NCBI GenBank assembly: GCA_018969975.1
Contig: JAGWXI010000005.1
Span: forward strand, 1 to 61,344
DNA length: 61,344 nt
From: Burkholderiales bacterium
Lineage (GTDB): Bacteria > Pseudomonadota > Gammaproteobacteria > Burkholderiales > Burkholderiaceae_C
Reading direction: 5' to 3'
Part shown: piece by piece, positions 8,856 through 17,673 of the stretch
Layout of the letters: every line of letters begins with the position of its first letter
How positions within the stretch are numbered: position 1 is the stretch's first letter
Made by a program: the position numbers and the translations under genes
The notes under the pieces: generated by a model
Told to the model about the DNA's origin: nothing
The model's database searches: none
The model's input: only the letters and a program-made list of their open reading frames with translations

Positions 8856-9829
8856 GATGACTTGATCCTAGGGTCAATCAGTCGATAACAGGCATCAGTG
8901 ATCAGATTCATGATCACCACCAATATCGACGAAAACAGCAGCACCCCAAGGATGGTGGGGTAGTCGCGGCGAAGCACAGACTCGGATGCCAAACGACCCA
9001 AACCGGGCCAGTTAAACACCGTCTCAACCAAGATGGCGCCAGCCAACACGTTGCCAAACTGCAGACCTAGCATAGTCACCATAGGCAGCATGGCGTTGCG
9101 TAGCGCGTGTTTGTAAAGCACCACGCTGTCAGACAAGCCCTTTGCGCGTGCAGTTCGAATGTAATCAGCACCCAGTACATCCAGCATGGAAGCACGCGCA
9201 AGGCGGCTGTATATAGCAAGGTAAATCATGCCCAAAGATGTAGAGGGTAGCACCAGATGGTGAAGCACATCCAGCATTTGTGCCAGTCCACCGATATCCG
9301 TGGTATCAACATTGCGCATGCCCGAAATGGGAAAAATCGGTATCACCGAAGCCAGCAAAATGACTAGCAAAATGCCAGTCCAAAACACCGGTGCGGCAAA
9401 GCCAAACAGGGACAGAGTGTTGATCAACTGTGACAGCCAGCCGTTGGGTTTGCGCGAAGACAAAATGCCCATCGTGGTGCCAATCAGAAAAGCGCTGATC
9501 ACGGAGGTAAGCATCAGCAATAGCGTGGCAGGCACACGGTCACCGATCAACGAGGACACCGGCAGATTGAAAAAGAACGAGTAGCCTAAATCGCCGCTGA
9601 GGACATTGCCCAGATAAACGCCTAGTTGTAACCACAGTGGTTTGTCCAGACCATAGTGCGCGCGCAGTTGTGCCTTGATCTCTTCGCTCATGCCACCGCT
9701 AACGCCAGCTATCGTTTCCACCGGGTCGCCCGGTGCAGCATGCACCAGCAGAAAATTAAGTACCACCACCGCCAGCACCAGGGCCGCTCCCTGAAGCAGG
9801 CGGTTCAAGAGGGCCTGAATCACTCGCAT
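8852..9829 (-). CDS. Peptide-type ABC transporter permease (DppB type)
   Basis: The 325-residue membrane protein has the DppB/OppB layout: an N-terminal transmembrane helix, a periplasmic region (VHAAPGDPVETIAG ... HYGLDKPLWLQ), then five helices and the EAA-like loop RTARAKGLSDSVVLYKHALRNA. It lies 19 bases downstream of the binding-protein gene, the normal order for this importer class. The substrate is set mainly by the binding protein. Confidence 0.93.
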   Translation of the reverse strand: MRVIQALLNRLLQGAALVLAVVVLNFLLVHAAPGDPVETIAGVSGGMSEEIKAQLRAHYGLDKPLWLQLGVYLGNVLSGDLGYSFFFNLPVSSLIGDRVPATLLLMLTSVISAFLIGTTMGILSSRKPNGWLSQLINTLSLFGFAAPVFWTGILLVILLASVIPIFPISGMRNVDTTDIGGLAQMLDVLHHLVLPSTSLGMIYLAIYSRLARASMLDVLGADYIRTARAKGLSDSVVLYKHALRNAMLPMVTMLGLQFGNVLAGAILVETVFNWPGLGRLASESVLRRDYPTILGVLLFSSILVVIMNLITDACYRLIDPRIKSS

Positions 9830-9848
9830 GCAAGTGTTTGCGCTTCAG

Positions 9849-11450
9849 TTACTTCAGATAAACATCATCAAAGGGCGAGAGAGGCCCCCAGATGGACTGC
9901 GGTGGGTTACCCACTTGCTTTGATGAAGCGGTGTAGTAGGGAATCTGGTTGATGAAGAGGATTGGTAGCTCGTCGGTCACGATCTTTTGGAAAGTCGCGT
10001 AATAGGCCTTGCGTTTGGTCGGTTCGAGTAAGCCACCTGCGGTGTTGAGCAATTCGTCCACCATGGGATTGCGGTAAGCCTGGTTGTTGGTCCAGATGAT
10101 GGGTTTGATGTTGGTAGAGAGGTAGGTGCGATGCACCCCAATGACCGGATCTCCCCAATTAAATACCGCGTCCATGGTCACGTCGTGCTCGCGCGAGGCT
10201 ACGCGCTTGGCCCAAGACGGGAAGTCGGCAGAGGTGCGTACTTCCACCGTCACGCCAATTTTCTTAAGTTGGGCCTTGAGGTATTCGGCAACAATTTTTT
10301 GCCCATCGCCCCCACTGGGTATGTAGTCGATGCTGAATTTAAAGCGTTCGCCGCTGGCGTTGGGTTTGAGGTTGGCCTCATCTAGCAAGGCAGCGGCCTT
10401 TTTGAGATCCAACGGATAGGTCACTACATCAGGCACCGCAAACGGACTGCTAGCCACGATCGGTCCATTGGACTCTTTGGCAAAACCGCCCATCAGCGCC
10501 TTAAGCACAAACTTCTTGTCCATGCTGTGCGCAATAGCCTTGCGAACCCGTGCATCGTCGAATGGTTTTTTTTCTGTGTTGAAGGCCAGCCAACTCAGCC
10601 CGCCAATACCTTCGTAGCCCTTGTCAAACAGATGGAGTTTGTTATTGGTTTGCAGTCGTTTGAGGTCGTTGGCACTCGAGACAAACAGGAGCATTTGCAG
10701 CGTTCCACGTTCGACGGACAGAACCTGGCTGGCAGCGTCGTTGTTTTGATCGATCACCAGTTTGTCTAGATGGGGTTTACCTTGTAGAAAAAATTTGTCA
10801 AAGCGTTCGAGCACTACGCTTTGGCCTGGCTTGAATTCAACCAGCTTGAACGGTCCCGATCCAACCACATTGGCGCTGTTACGAGGGTGGGTCTTGAGAT
10901 CCTTGCCATCGTCGTAAATGTGTTTAGGAAGGATAGGGCACAAGGCTGGAGACATGGCCAGCAAGATGGCCGGGTGTGGAACGCGCATACGGATGATGGC
11001 AGTGTGGGGGTCGGGGGTTTCGACTTTTTCCACTGGTTCCATCATGGTGCGAAAGGGGTGGTGCTCCTTGATGGCCATGATCGAGAACGCCACATCAGCC
11101 GAGGTGATGGGCTTGCCGTCGTGAAAGAGTGCGTTACGTCGCAGGTTCAAGGTGACCGATTTGCCATCGGGCGATACCGACCATTTCTCGGCCAAATAAG
11201 GTTGAGGTTGCCATTTGTCGTCATAGCGCAGAGGGCTGGCAAACAGTTGGGTTGAGGGTAGGGCAGTAGCCACGCCTGATTGAACTGCACCGTTGAGGTG
11301 ACGCGGAGTCTGACCTAGCCCCACAACCAGAGTGCCACCGCGTTTTGGGACCTCTTGTGCGGTGCCTAGGCTGGGTGCCAGAAGTGCGCCGCTGATCAGA
11401 ACCATGCTGGACAGCAGGTGCCTGAATGGATGAGTTGCAAGGGGATTCAT
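9849..11450 (-). CDS. Peptide-type ABC transporter periplasmic binding protein (SBP family 5)
   Basis: I start this gene at the ATG at 11450 because AGGAG stands 7 bases ahead and the protein then begins with a Sec signal peptide (hydrophobic core LLSSMVLISGALLAPSL, cleavage near AQE). The frame is open further upstream, but that part runs into tauY. The mature domain has the SBP_bac_5 opening (RGGTLVVGLGQTPRHLNG) and the length of this class (533 residues). Family members bind peptides, nickel or other amides. The gene begins 52 bases after the tauY stop with no hairpin that I can see, so it may belong to the tau transcript. Confidence 0.88.
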   Translation of the reverse strand: MNPLATHPFRHLLSSMVLISGALLAPSLGTAQEVPKRGGTLVVGLGQTPRHLNGAVQSGVATALPSTQLFASPLRYDDKWQPQPYLAEKWSVSPDGKSVTLNLRRNALFHDGKPITSADVAFSIMAIKEHHPFRTMMEPVEKVETPDPHTAIIRMRVPHPAILLAMSPALCPILPKHIYDDGKDLKTHPRNSANVVGSGPFKLVEFKPGQSVVLERFDKFFLQGKPHLDKLVIDQNNDAASQVLSVERGTLQMLLFVSSANDLKRLQTNNKLHLFDKGYEGIGGLSWLAFNTEKKPFDDARVRKAIAHSMDKKFVLKALMGGFAKESNGPIVASSPFAVPDVVTYPLDLKKAAALLDEANLKPNASGERFKFSIDYIPSGGDGQKIVAEYLKAQLKKIGVTVEVRTSADFPSWAKRVASREHDVTMDAVFNWGDPVIGVHRTYLSTNIKPIIWTNNQAYRNPMVDELLNTAGGLLEPTKRKAYYATFQKIVTDELPILFINQIPYYTASSKQVGNPPQSIWGPLSPFDDVYLK

Positions 11451-11502
11451 GGGACGTCTCCTGGGGTTGGTTATGGTTATCAAAAGCAGGCATACACCTT
11501 CT

Positions 11503-12924
11503 TCATAGCACCTCATCGCGCAGGTGGTACCAGTGGTATAAAAAACGTTGACCAAAGCGACGAAAGGGCGCAAATCCACGTGAGCGCACCAGGTTCATCA
11601 CATTCGGGTATTGGAGCTCCGAGTTGTAGATTGGCAAATCGAACATCGACAGTGACTGACCGGCCACGCGTTGCGCCATGCGGCGACCAGCGTGGGCTGA
11701 GAAGGAGACACCATTGCCACCGTAACCTAAAGCGTAAAACACTTGGGAGCTGGGATCGGGCTGCACGATGCGCGGCATCATGTCGTGGCTGACATCGACC
11801 CAACCCCACCAAGAATGTTCGATATCAATGCCTTTAAGGGCCGGGAATTTACGATGCAGGCCGTCGATCAGCTTAGATAAATGCACGGGGTTGGATGCAT
11901 CGGCCCCGGTGATCGCACTGCGGCTACCCATCTGCACTCGGTTGTCGGGCAGGCGACGGTAATAAAAGCGAAGCGTTCGGGTGTCGGTAATGATTTCGGT
12001 GGTCTTGAATTGGGTGACACTGAGCTCGGCCTCGGTCAGCGGTCGCGTGACCAAGGAGTTCGAAAGAATGGGCATGATCTTGGAGTCCAGTCTTGAATAC
12101 ATGCCGTTACTTGTGTAGCCACCGGTAGCAAAGGCTACGGTACGCGCACGCACTGTGCCCCCGGGGGTTTGCAGATGGTGCACACCATTGACAGTATGCA
12201 TACCCAGCACCGGGCTGCTGGGATGCACTTTCGCACCCAGCTCCCGCGCTTTGCGCAAGTAAGCAAAGGCCAGCTTCAGTGGATGTACCCCAATGCCATC
12301 AGGCTCATGCAAAGCGCCGTAGGTTTCAGCGTCGTTGACGTATTGGTAACGCACTTCTTGGGCTGAGAGCATGCGGGCGTCGTAGCCAAAAACTTCACGC
12401 ATGGTCTTGGCCTCGTTTTGCAAGAAGGCCATCTTCTTTTCGCGGTGCGCAATGTAGAGATGGCCGCCATGTTGGGGCTCACACTCTGGAAATTCGTCGA
12501 CCAAGTGTTTGAAAGTTTCAAAGCCCTCTCTTATTTCAGCATCGAGGCGCAGCGCTGTGGCTTTACCCCAGCGTTCGATCCACTGGGAACGGTAGAGTCT
12601 GCCGCTGGCATTTTGGCCTTGGCCTCCGTTTCGACTGGTGCAGCCCCAGGCGGCTTGGTTGGCTTCAAGCACTACGGCCTTGATGCCGTGCTCACGCGCC
12701 AAAAATAGCGCTGTGCACAAGCCTGTAAACCCCGATCCAACAATGGCCACATCTACATCCATGTCAGCACTGACAGGCCCATCGTCGCTTGGCGGTTGGC
12801 CTGCAGATGCCACCCAGTAGGTGGGAGCGTAATCGCGTCCGTGTCCAGGATGACGGTCTACCAAGGGGTCGTAGTGGGGATCGTAGGTGCTCAAGGGTTT
12901 GGTCTCAGCGATATGGATAGCCAT
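11503..12924 (-). CDS. tauY: Taurine dehydrogenase, large FAD subunit (TauY-like)
   Basis: A 473-residue DAO-family flavoprotein. It has an FAD-binding VAIVGSGFTGLCTALFLA near residue 58, an ASGR/GGQ region, and a C-terminal ALGYGGNGVSFSAHAGR motif. Sequence alone would say gamma-glutamylputrescine oxidase or D-amino-acid dehydrogenase. Context decides: the order tauA-tauB-tauC-(NTF2-like)-(DAO-like) is that of tauABCXY in Paracoccus pantotrophus, where TauXY oxidises taurine to sulfoacetaldehyde and ammonia with a cytochrome acceptor. I start at the ATG at 12924; the frame extends upstream to 13104, but only through the tauX gene. No signal peptide is apparent, so it probably acts on the cytoplasmic side. 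Confidence 0.82.
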   Translation of the reverse strand: MAIHIAETKPLSTYDPHYDPLVDRHPGHGRDYAPTYWVASAGQPPSDDGPVSADMDVDVAIVGSGFTGLCTALFLAREHGIKAVVLEANQAAWGCTSRNGGQGQNASGRLYRSQWIERWGKATALRLDAEIREGFETFKHLVDEFPECEPQHGGHLYIAHREKKMAFLQNEAKTMREVFGYDARMLSAQEVRYQYVNDAETYGALHEPDGIGVHPLKLAFAYLRKARELGAKVHPSSPVLGMHTVNGVHHLQTPGGTVRARTVAFATGGYTSNGMYSRLDSKIMPILSNSLVTRPLTEAELSVTQFKTTEIITDTRTLRFYYRRLPDNRVQMGSRSAITGADASNPVHLSKLIDGLHRKFPALKGIDIEHSWWGWVDVSHDMMPRIVQPDPSSQVFYALGYGGNGVSFSAHAGRRMAQRVAGQSLSMFDLPIYNSELQYPNVMNLVRSRGFAPFRRFGQRFLYHWYHLRDEVL

Positions 12925-12940
12925 GTTCTTTCTGTTGGAA

Positions 12941-13354
12941 TTAGTTTGAATGCAAGGTAGGTGGACGGTCTTTGCGGAAGGCGTCCTTGACCGCGATGAG
13001 GCCATCCTTGAATGTGAAGACGTCGACACCATCCATGTCAAATAGCGCACCGTCTGAGGCGCGTGTCGCCACAAAAGTCCATTCCGATAAACCACGGTCG
13101 CCAAAAATCATGTCCGGCCCGCGCGGATGCCAACGCGCGTCGGGAAAGTTAGCAAAGGTGGTTTCAAAAGCCTTCATCACGGCCTCGCGTCCGACTATGG
13201 CGGTACCACCTGCGGTATCGCCCATGGCAGTTCTAAAAACGCAGTCTGCCGTCATCATGCTGACCAATGCTGCGGCGTCATGGCGATTAAAAGCCTCGCC
13301 AAAGGACTTGAGCAGATCTTGGAGTTGGGTTGGTTGGTGATTCATGGCGTGCAC
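12941..13354 (-). CDS. tauX: Taurine dehydrogenase, small NTF2-like subunit (TauX-like)
   Basis: A 137-residue SnoaL/NTF2-fold protein, the usual size for this fold (helix with FGEAFNRHDAAALVSMMTADC, then strands ending in DVFTFKDGLIAVKDAFRK). On its own it would be a generic ketosteroid-isomerase-like protein. Its place between tauC and the flavoprotein gene identifies it as the small subunit TauX, from memory of the tauABCXY order. The GTG at 13354 lies nearer an AAGG than the ATG at 13345; either is possible, a difference of three residues. It follows tauC by 7 bases. Confidence 0.75.
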   Translation of the reverse strand: MHAMNHQPTQLQDLLKSFGEAFNRHDAAALVSMMTADCVFRTAMGDTAGGTAIVGREAVMKAFETTFANFPDARWHPRGPDMIFGDRGLSEWTFVATRASDGALFDMDGVDVFTFKDGLIAVKDAFRKDRPPTLHSN

Positions 13355-13361
13355 TTTTTTG

Positions 13362-14168
13362 TTAAACCTTGCCCTTCCAGGGCACTAATTTTTTCTCGAA
13401 CCAGCGCATCATCAAATCAAAGACGTAAGCAAATACGCCGATGACGATGATGCCCATGATCACGATGTCAGTCCGCAGGAAGTTAGATGCATTGAGCACC
13501 ATCTGGCCCAGACCTACGTTGGCAGCGACCATTTCAGCAGCTACTAGGGTGGTCCAACCAAAGCCGATGGCAATGCGCATGCCCACCAGAATTTCAGGCA
13601 GGGCTGCTGGCAACATGACGTAACGGATCACCTGCCACTGCGAGGCACCCATGGAATATGCAGCGTGAATCTGTTCCTGGCTAGCAGAACGTACACCAGC
13701 ACGGGTTTGCAAGGCCAAAGGTGCAAAACACGAGAGGTAGATCAGTAGCACCTTGGGAACTTCATCGATACCAAACCAAATAATGATCAGGGGCAGGTAA
13801 GCCAATGGCGGCAAAGGTCGATAGAACTCAATAGGCGGATCCATGATGCCGCGTGCCACTCGGCTCACACCCATGGCCACACCTACCGGAATAGCGGTAG
13901 CGCAGGCCAACCAGAAAGCCAGAAACACGCGGACGAAGCTGGCAAACAGGTGCTCAAACAAAGGTTTGTCGTTGGCTTGTCCGGTGGCATAGGCTACAAA
14001 TTGTTCCAGCACTGCCTGCGGTGAAGGCAAGAAGATGGGTTTGATCAGGCCAAGGTTGGTGACAGCAAACCACAACACCAAGATTGCAACAGTTGTAATG
14101 ATGCTGATGTGCGCACTCGGCCCTTCGCCCGGAGTTCGGTAGGAGCTGGTAGTTTGTTGCTGACTCAT
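13362..14168 (-). CDS. tauC: Taurine ABC transporter permease TauC
   Basis: The 268-residue membrane protein of the TauC/SsuC/NrtB group has about six hydrophobic segments. The family coupling loop is SMGASQWQVIRYVMLPAALP, and a PPIEFYRPLPPLAYLPL segment is typical of sulfonate and nitrate permeases. The start overlaps tauB by four bases (ATGA). Together with TauA and TauB it would import taurine. Confidence 0.9.
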   Translation of the reverse strand: MSQQQTTSSYRTPGEGPSAHISIITTVAILVLWFAVTNLGLIKPIFLPSPQAVLEQFVAYATGQANDKPLFEHLFASFVRVFLAFWLACATAIPVGVAMGVSRVARGIMDPPIEFYRPLPPLAYLPLIIIWFGIDEVPKVLLIYLSCFAPLALQTRAGVRSASQEQIHAAYSMGASQWQVIRYVMLPAALPEILVGMRIAIGFGWTTLVAAEMVAANVGLGQMVLNASNFLRTDIVIMGIIVIGVFAYVFDLMMRWFEKKLVPWKGKV

Positions 14169-14959
14169 ACGGTGATTTGCTCAGGCTCACGGTGGTGGAT
14201 GAGGCTGAGAACTTCTTCACGCATGGCAATGAAGTCGCGGTTGGACTTGACCTCGCGGGAGTTGCGTGTATCTAAAAACATTTTTGAAAACGGCAGATCC
14301 TCATAAATGCGCAGGATGCGCCCTGGACTGGGTGTCATGATGACCAAGCGCGTGGCTAGAAAAAGAGCTTCTTCAACCGAATGGGTGATGAAGAAGATCA
14401 TTTTGTTGCTGCGCTTCCAGACATCGATTAGCAATTCTTGAACAGTTTCGCGAGTGAATGCGTCAAGCGCACCCATGGGCTCGTCCATTAGCAACAGGGC
14501 TGGATCATTAGCCAGTGCGCGGGCAATGCCAACCCGTTGTTGCATGCCACCTGAGAGTTCATAAATAGCCTTCTGAGCGTGCTCTTCCAACCCAACTAAT
14601 TTGAGTTTTTCCAAGGCGACGCGTCGCCGCTCAGTCAGGCCAATGCCGCGCATTTTTAGACCCAAAGCTACGTTGTCGATCACGTTGATCCATGGCATAA
14701 GCGCGTGTTTCTGAAAAACCACCCCTCTGTCAGCGCCCGGCCCGCCGATGGCGTGGCCATCTAGTTCAATCTCTCCAGAAGACGGGGGCAAAAAGCCAGC
14801 AAGGCAGTTAAGGAGCGTTGTTTTACCGCAGCCAGATGCACCCAAAGCAACCAAGAAATCGCCACTTTCCATTTCCAAATTCACTTCGGACAGCGCCGTG
14901 ACGACCCCTCCTTTGACGGGATAGCGCACGCACAGATCCTTGAGGCTGAGATGAGACAT
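14165..14959 (-). CDS. tauB: Taurine ABC transporter ATPase TauB
   Basis: A 264-residue ABC ATPase with Walker [12 protein letters not shown]-loop [11 protein letters not shown], signature [15 protein letters not shown], Walker [13 protein letters not shown] and [12 protein letters not shown]. This is the TauB/SsuB/NrtD pattern. Linkage to tauA, tauXY and tauR points to taurine rather than alkanesulfonate or nitrate. The 40-base gap to tauA contains the tauB ribosome binding site and no obvious terminator. Confidence 0.92.
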   Translation of the reverse strand: MSHLSLKDLCVRYPVKGGVVTALSEVNLEMESGDFLVALGASGCGKTTLLNCLAGFLPPSSGEIELDGHAIGGPGADRGVVFQKHALMPWINVIDNVALGLKMRGIGLTERRRVALEKLKLVGLEEHAQKAIYELSGGMQQRVGIARALANDPALLLMDEPMGALDAFTRETVQELLIDVWKRSNKMIFFITHSVEEALFLATRLVIMTPSPGRILRIYEDLPFSKMFLDTRNSREVKSNRDFIAMREEVLSLIHHREPEQITV

Positions 14960-14999
14960 GGGGGAAGTTCTTGGTTACAAAAAAGCTGAAATCAGAGCT

Positions 15000-16001
15000 T
15001 TAGTTGCTGGCTTTGGCGGCAAATTCGGTAGTGATGAATTTGCTGTAGTCTGCTGCCACATCTTTCACGCGTCCCTGCTCCTTGAGGAATTCGGCTGTAT
15101 CTTTGAGGGCCTTAGCTGCTCCACCCCCGAGCCATGTGGCAGAGATCTGTTCCTGCGGGGTGGGAAACTTGTAAAGGGCCATGGATCGTGTCACGTCCTT
15201 GGCATCTGCTTTGGTCCATTTTGCGATGGCTTTAACCTGTGGTGAATCTGTAGTCCACTTCGCGCCATTGGCACGGTACTCAGCATCGGCCTTGGCCAGT
15301 GCCTTGGTCAATGCCAAAACGAAATCTTTGTTTTCTAAAGCCCACTGGCGGTTGACTACAAGACCGTCAAAGGTTGGAAATCCTTTCTTGCCAATCTGTC
15401 CCGAGGTGGTGAGGATGTTGCCGTTAGACTTGATTTTGGTGAGGATCGGATCCCAGATGAAGGCACCGTCAATGTCCCCACGCTCCCAAGCGGCGGCTAT
15501 TTCTGGTGGACGCATGTTCATGACATTAACGTCCGAGGTCTTGAGACCTTCCATTTTGAGAGCCAGCATCAACTGGTAGTGAGAAGTCGATACAAAGGGC
15601 GTGGCCACTTTTTTGCCTTTGAGATCCTTGATGCTTGCAATCCCCTTCTTGACAACCAGAGCCTCCGCATCCGAAATGTCGTCCAAAATCCAAAAAAGTT
15701 GAATGTCCTGGCCTTGGCTAACTGCTGCAGCTACCGGAGAAGAGCCCGCCTCACCGATTTGTACATCACCAGAGGCCATCGCTCGAATCACGTCACCTCC
15801 GCCGCCAAACATACGCCAGTTGATCTTGTAGCCAGTGGCTTTTTCTAACTCACCCGATTCCATTACAACGCGCAGTGGAACCATCATGTCTTGGTGCGCA
15901 AAAGTTACTTCCTTTTTGGCTTGCGCCATAGAGCCAAATGCCATACAGGTAGACGCAACGACCAGCATGCTCTTGGCCATTTTTGTGATGGATAGTTTCA
16001 T
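15000..16001 (-). CDS. tauA: Taurine-binding periplasmic protein TauA
   Basis: The 333-residue protein has a Sec signal peptide (MKLSITKMAKSMLVV, cleavage near AQAKKEV) followed by an NMT1/SsuA-type binding domain. Family features include an early HQDMMVPLRVVMESG segment, IGEAGSSPVAAAVSQG and WERGDIDGAFIWDP. The start is fixed by AGGAG eight bases before the ATG at 16001. It is first of the operon tauABCXY and is read divergently from tauR, the usual taurine-dissimilation arrangement. Expression is probably switched on by TauR acting at the direct repeats in the intergenic region. Confidence 0.9.
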   Translation of the reverse strand: MKLSITKMAKSMLVVASTCMAFGSMAQAKKEVTFAHQDMMVPLRVVMESGELEKATGYKINWRMFGGGGDVIRAMASGDVQIGEAGSSPVAAAVSQGQDIQLFWILDDISDAEALVVKKGIASIKDLKGKKVATPFVSTSHYQLMLALKMEGLKTSDVNVMNMRPPEIAAAWERGDIDGAFIWDPILTKIKSNGNILTTSGQIGKKGFPTFDGLVVNRQWALENKDFVLALTKALAKADAEYRANGAKWTTDSPQVKAIAKWTKADAKDVTRSMALYKFPTPQEQISATWLGGGAAKALKDTAEFLKEQGRVKDVAADYSKFITTEFAAKASN

Positions 16002-16112
16002 CGTGTTTACTCCTATTGTTGAGACCTGAAGTCTTTAATTAGCTGTGTATCTCGCTGTTCAATCTATAACGTTGCGCAAGATGGGTGGATAGTAGGTGTG
16101 CATCGAGGATGT

Positions 16113-16147
16113 TTATAGAGCCAGAATGCTATAGTTATAGAGCCAGA
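16113..16147. promoter_or_regulatory. Direct-repeat operator between tauA and tauR (candidate TauR sites)
   Basis: TTATAGAGCCAGA occurs twice, at 16113-16125 and 16135-16147, with a 22-base period (two helical turns). A third, inverted partial copy (TCTATAAC) lies at 16063-16070. MocR-type regulators such as GabR, PdxR and TauR bind direct repeats of this spacing. Read towards tauA the repeat is TCTGGCTCTATAA, which recalls the CTGG...TAA boxes I remember for Rhodobacter TauR. Confidence 0.72.
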
Positions 16148-16179
16148 TGCCCAAACAAGGGTAATTGCTTAGGAGGTTT

Positions 16180-17673
16180 ATGACGCGTTCTCAACTCTCC
16201 ATGTGGAAGACTTTGTTTCAGCAGCATCTCTCGCCAGAGCCTACATTGCAGGGTCGCTTGCGAACCATGGTGGTGCGTGCCATTTTGGACGGTGTCCTGG
16301 GGCCCGGAACCATATTGCCATCCTCACGCAAGCTGGCCGCCTTGTTAAAGATTAGTCGCAACACCGTCACGTTGGTCTACCAGCACTTGGCAGATCAGGC
16401 CTACATCGAGGTTAAACCGCGCAGCGGCTATATGGTCTCTGCAAATGCTGCGCCCAAGCTGGAAAAAGAAGAGTGCGTCAGCAATCAACAAAACGCACCT
16501 AACTGGGATCAGCGACTCCCCAGAAAACTGTGGACCTTGCCCAATATCCGAAAGCCCACCAACTGGCAGGATTACCCCTATCCGTTCATTTATGGTCAGT
16601 TCGATGCAGCGCTGTTTCCATCCCGCGAGTGGCGTGAATGCGTTACCCAGGCTTTGCGAGCCACTGCAGTGCGTGACTGGGCTTGTGACCGGATTGACCA
16701 AGACGACCCGCAACTCATTGAGCAGGTACAACAGCGTATCTTGCCAGCGCGTGGTATTTGGGCAAGCAAGGAAGAAATACTAATCACCGCGGGCGCACAG
16801 CAGGCCAATTTCATACTTTCCGAAGTGCTTTTGGGTGCAAACACTGTGCTGGGTTTGGAAGAACCAGGTTATCCGGATGTGCGCAATATTTTTTCATCGC
16901 ATGGTGCGGTTATCAAACCGCTCAAACTCGATGCCGATGGCATAGATCTGGGCAACCACTTCAAGGGGTGTGACTATGTCTACGTTACGCCTAGTCACCA
17001 ATGCCCTACCACCATAGCAATGACTCAACAAAGACGTTTTGATCTGTTGGAGGTGGCCACGCGGAATGACTTTGTCATCATCGAAGACGATTACGACAGC
17101 GAACTCAATTTTGTGAGCGAACCCTCGCGTGCGATCAAAAGCCTTGACAAGGATGGGCGGGTCATTTACGTAGGCAGTCTTTCCAAAACCGTTGCACCCG
17201 GTTTACGAGTGGGTTTCATGGTGGCGGACCCAGCACTGATTCGCGAGGCGCGGGCTTCTAGGCGATTGATGATGCGCCATCCTCCCACCAACAATGAACG
17301 GGCGCTGGCCTTATTCTTATCTCTGGGGCACCACGATATGCTGATACGCCGTCTGACAAAGGCCTACGACCAACGCCTAGCCCTATTGGGTGAAGCGGTT
17401 CGTCGCTACCTGCCTCAGTGGCGTTTTCAAGCGCCCAATGGTGGTTCAGCCCTGTGGTTACAAGCGCCAAAGGGTACTTCGGTAGACCGCTTGGCCGAAG
17501 TTGCACTGGAGGCAGGAGTGGTTATCGAGGCCGGTAGTATTTTTTTCAGCAAACCTAAGAGCGCCTTCGCACAGCGCCATGCGCGCTTAGGGGTGGCGTC
17601 CATACCGCAGACCCACATTGAGGATGGCATCCGCCTGCTGGCCGACACGCACAAGCGCAATTTGCACTTATGA
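16180..17673 (+). CDS. tauR: MocR/GntR-type transcriptional regulator TauR
   Basis: The 497-residue fusion protein has an N-terminal GntR winged helix (about 1-80; SSRKLAALLKISRNTVTLVYQHL). An aminotransferase class I-like domain follows, with the PLP lysine K336 (SLSKTVAPGLRVGF) and EDDYDSEL, the MocR layout. AGGAGG just before the ATG at 16180 fixes the start; an in-frame TTG at 16165 is less likely. In alphaproteobacteria TauR activates taurine genes when taurine forms an adduct with PLP. Here it faces tauA across 178 bases with two direct repeats. Its 3' end overlaps the convergent SulP gene by 6 bases. Confidence 0.9.
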   Translation: MTRSQLSMWKTLFQQHLSPEPTLQGRLRTMVVRAILDGVLGPGTILPSSRKLAALLKISRNTVTLVYQHLADQAYIEVKPRSGYMVSANAAPKLEKEECVSNQQNAPNWDQRLPRKLWTLPNIRKPTNWQDYPYPFIYGQFDAALFPSREWRECVTQALRATAVRDWACDRIDQDDPQLIEQVQQRILPARGIWASKEEILITAGAQQANFILSEVLLGANTVLGLEEPGYPDVRNIFSSHGAVIKPLKLDADGIDLGNHFKGCDYVYVTPSHQCPTTIAMTQQRRFDLLEVATRNDFVIIEDDYDSELNFVSEPSRAIKSLDKDGRVIYVGSLSKTVAPGLRVGFMVADPALIREARASRRLMMRHPPTNNERALALFLSLGHHDMLIRRLTKAYDQRLALLGEAVRRYLPQWRFQAPNGGSALWLQAPKGTSVDRLAEVALEAGVVIEAGSIFFSKPKSAFAQRHARLGVASIPQTHIEDGIRLLADTHKRNLHL

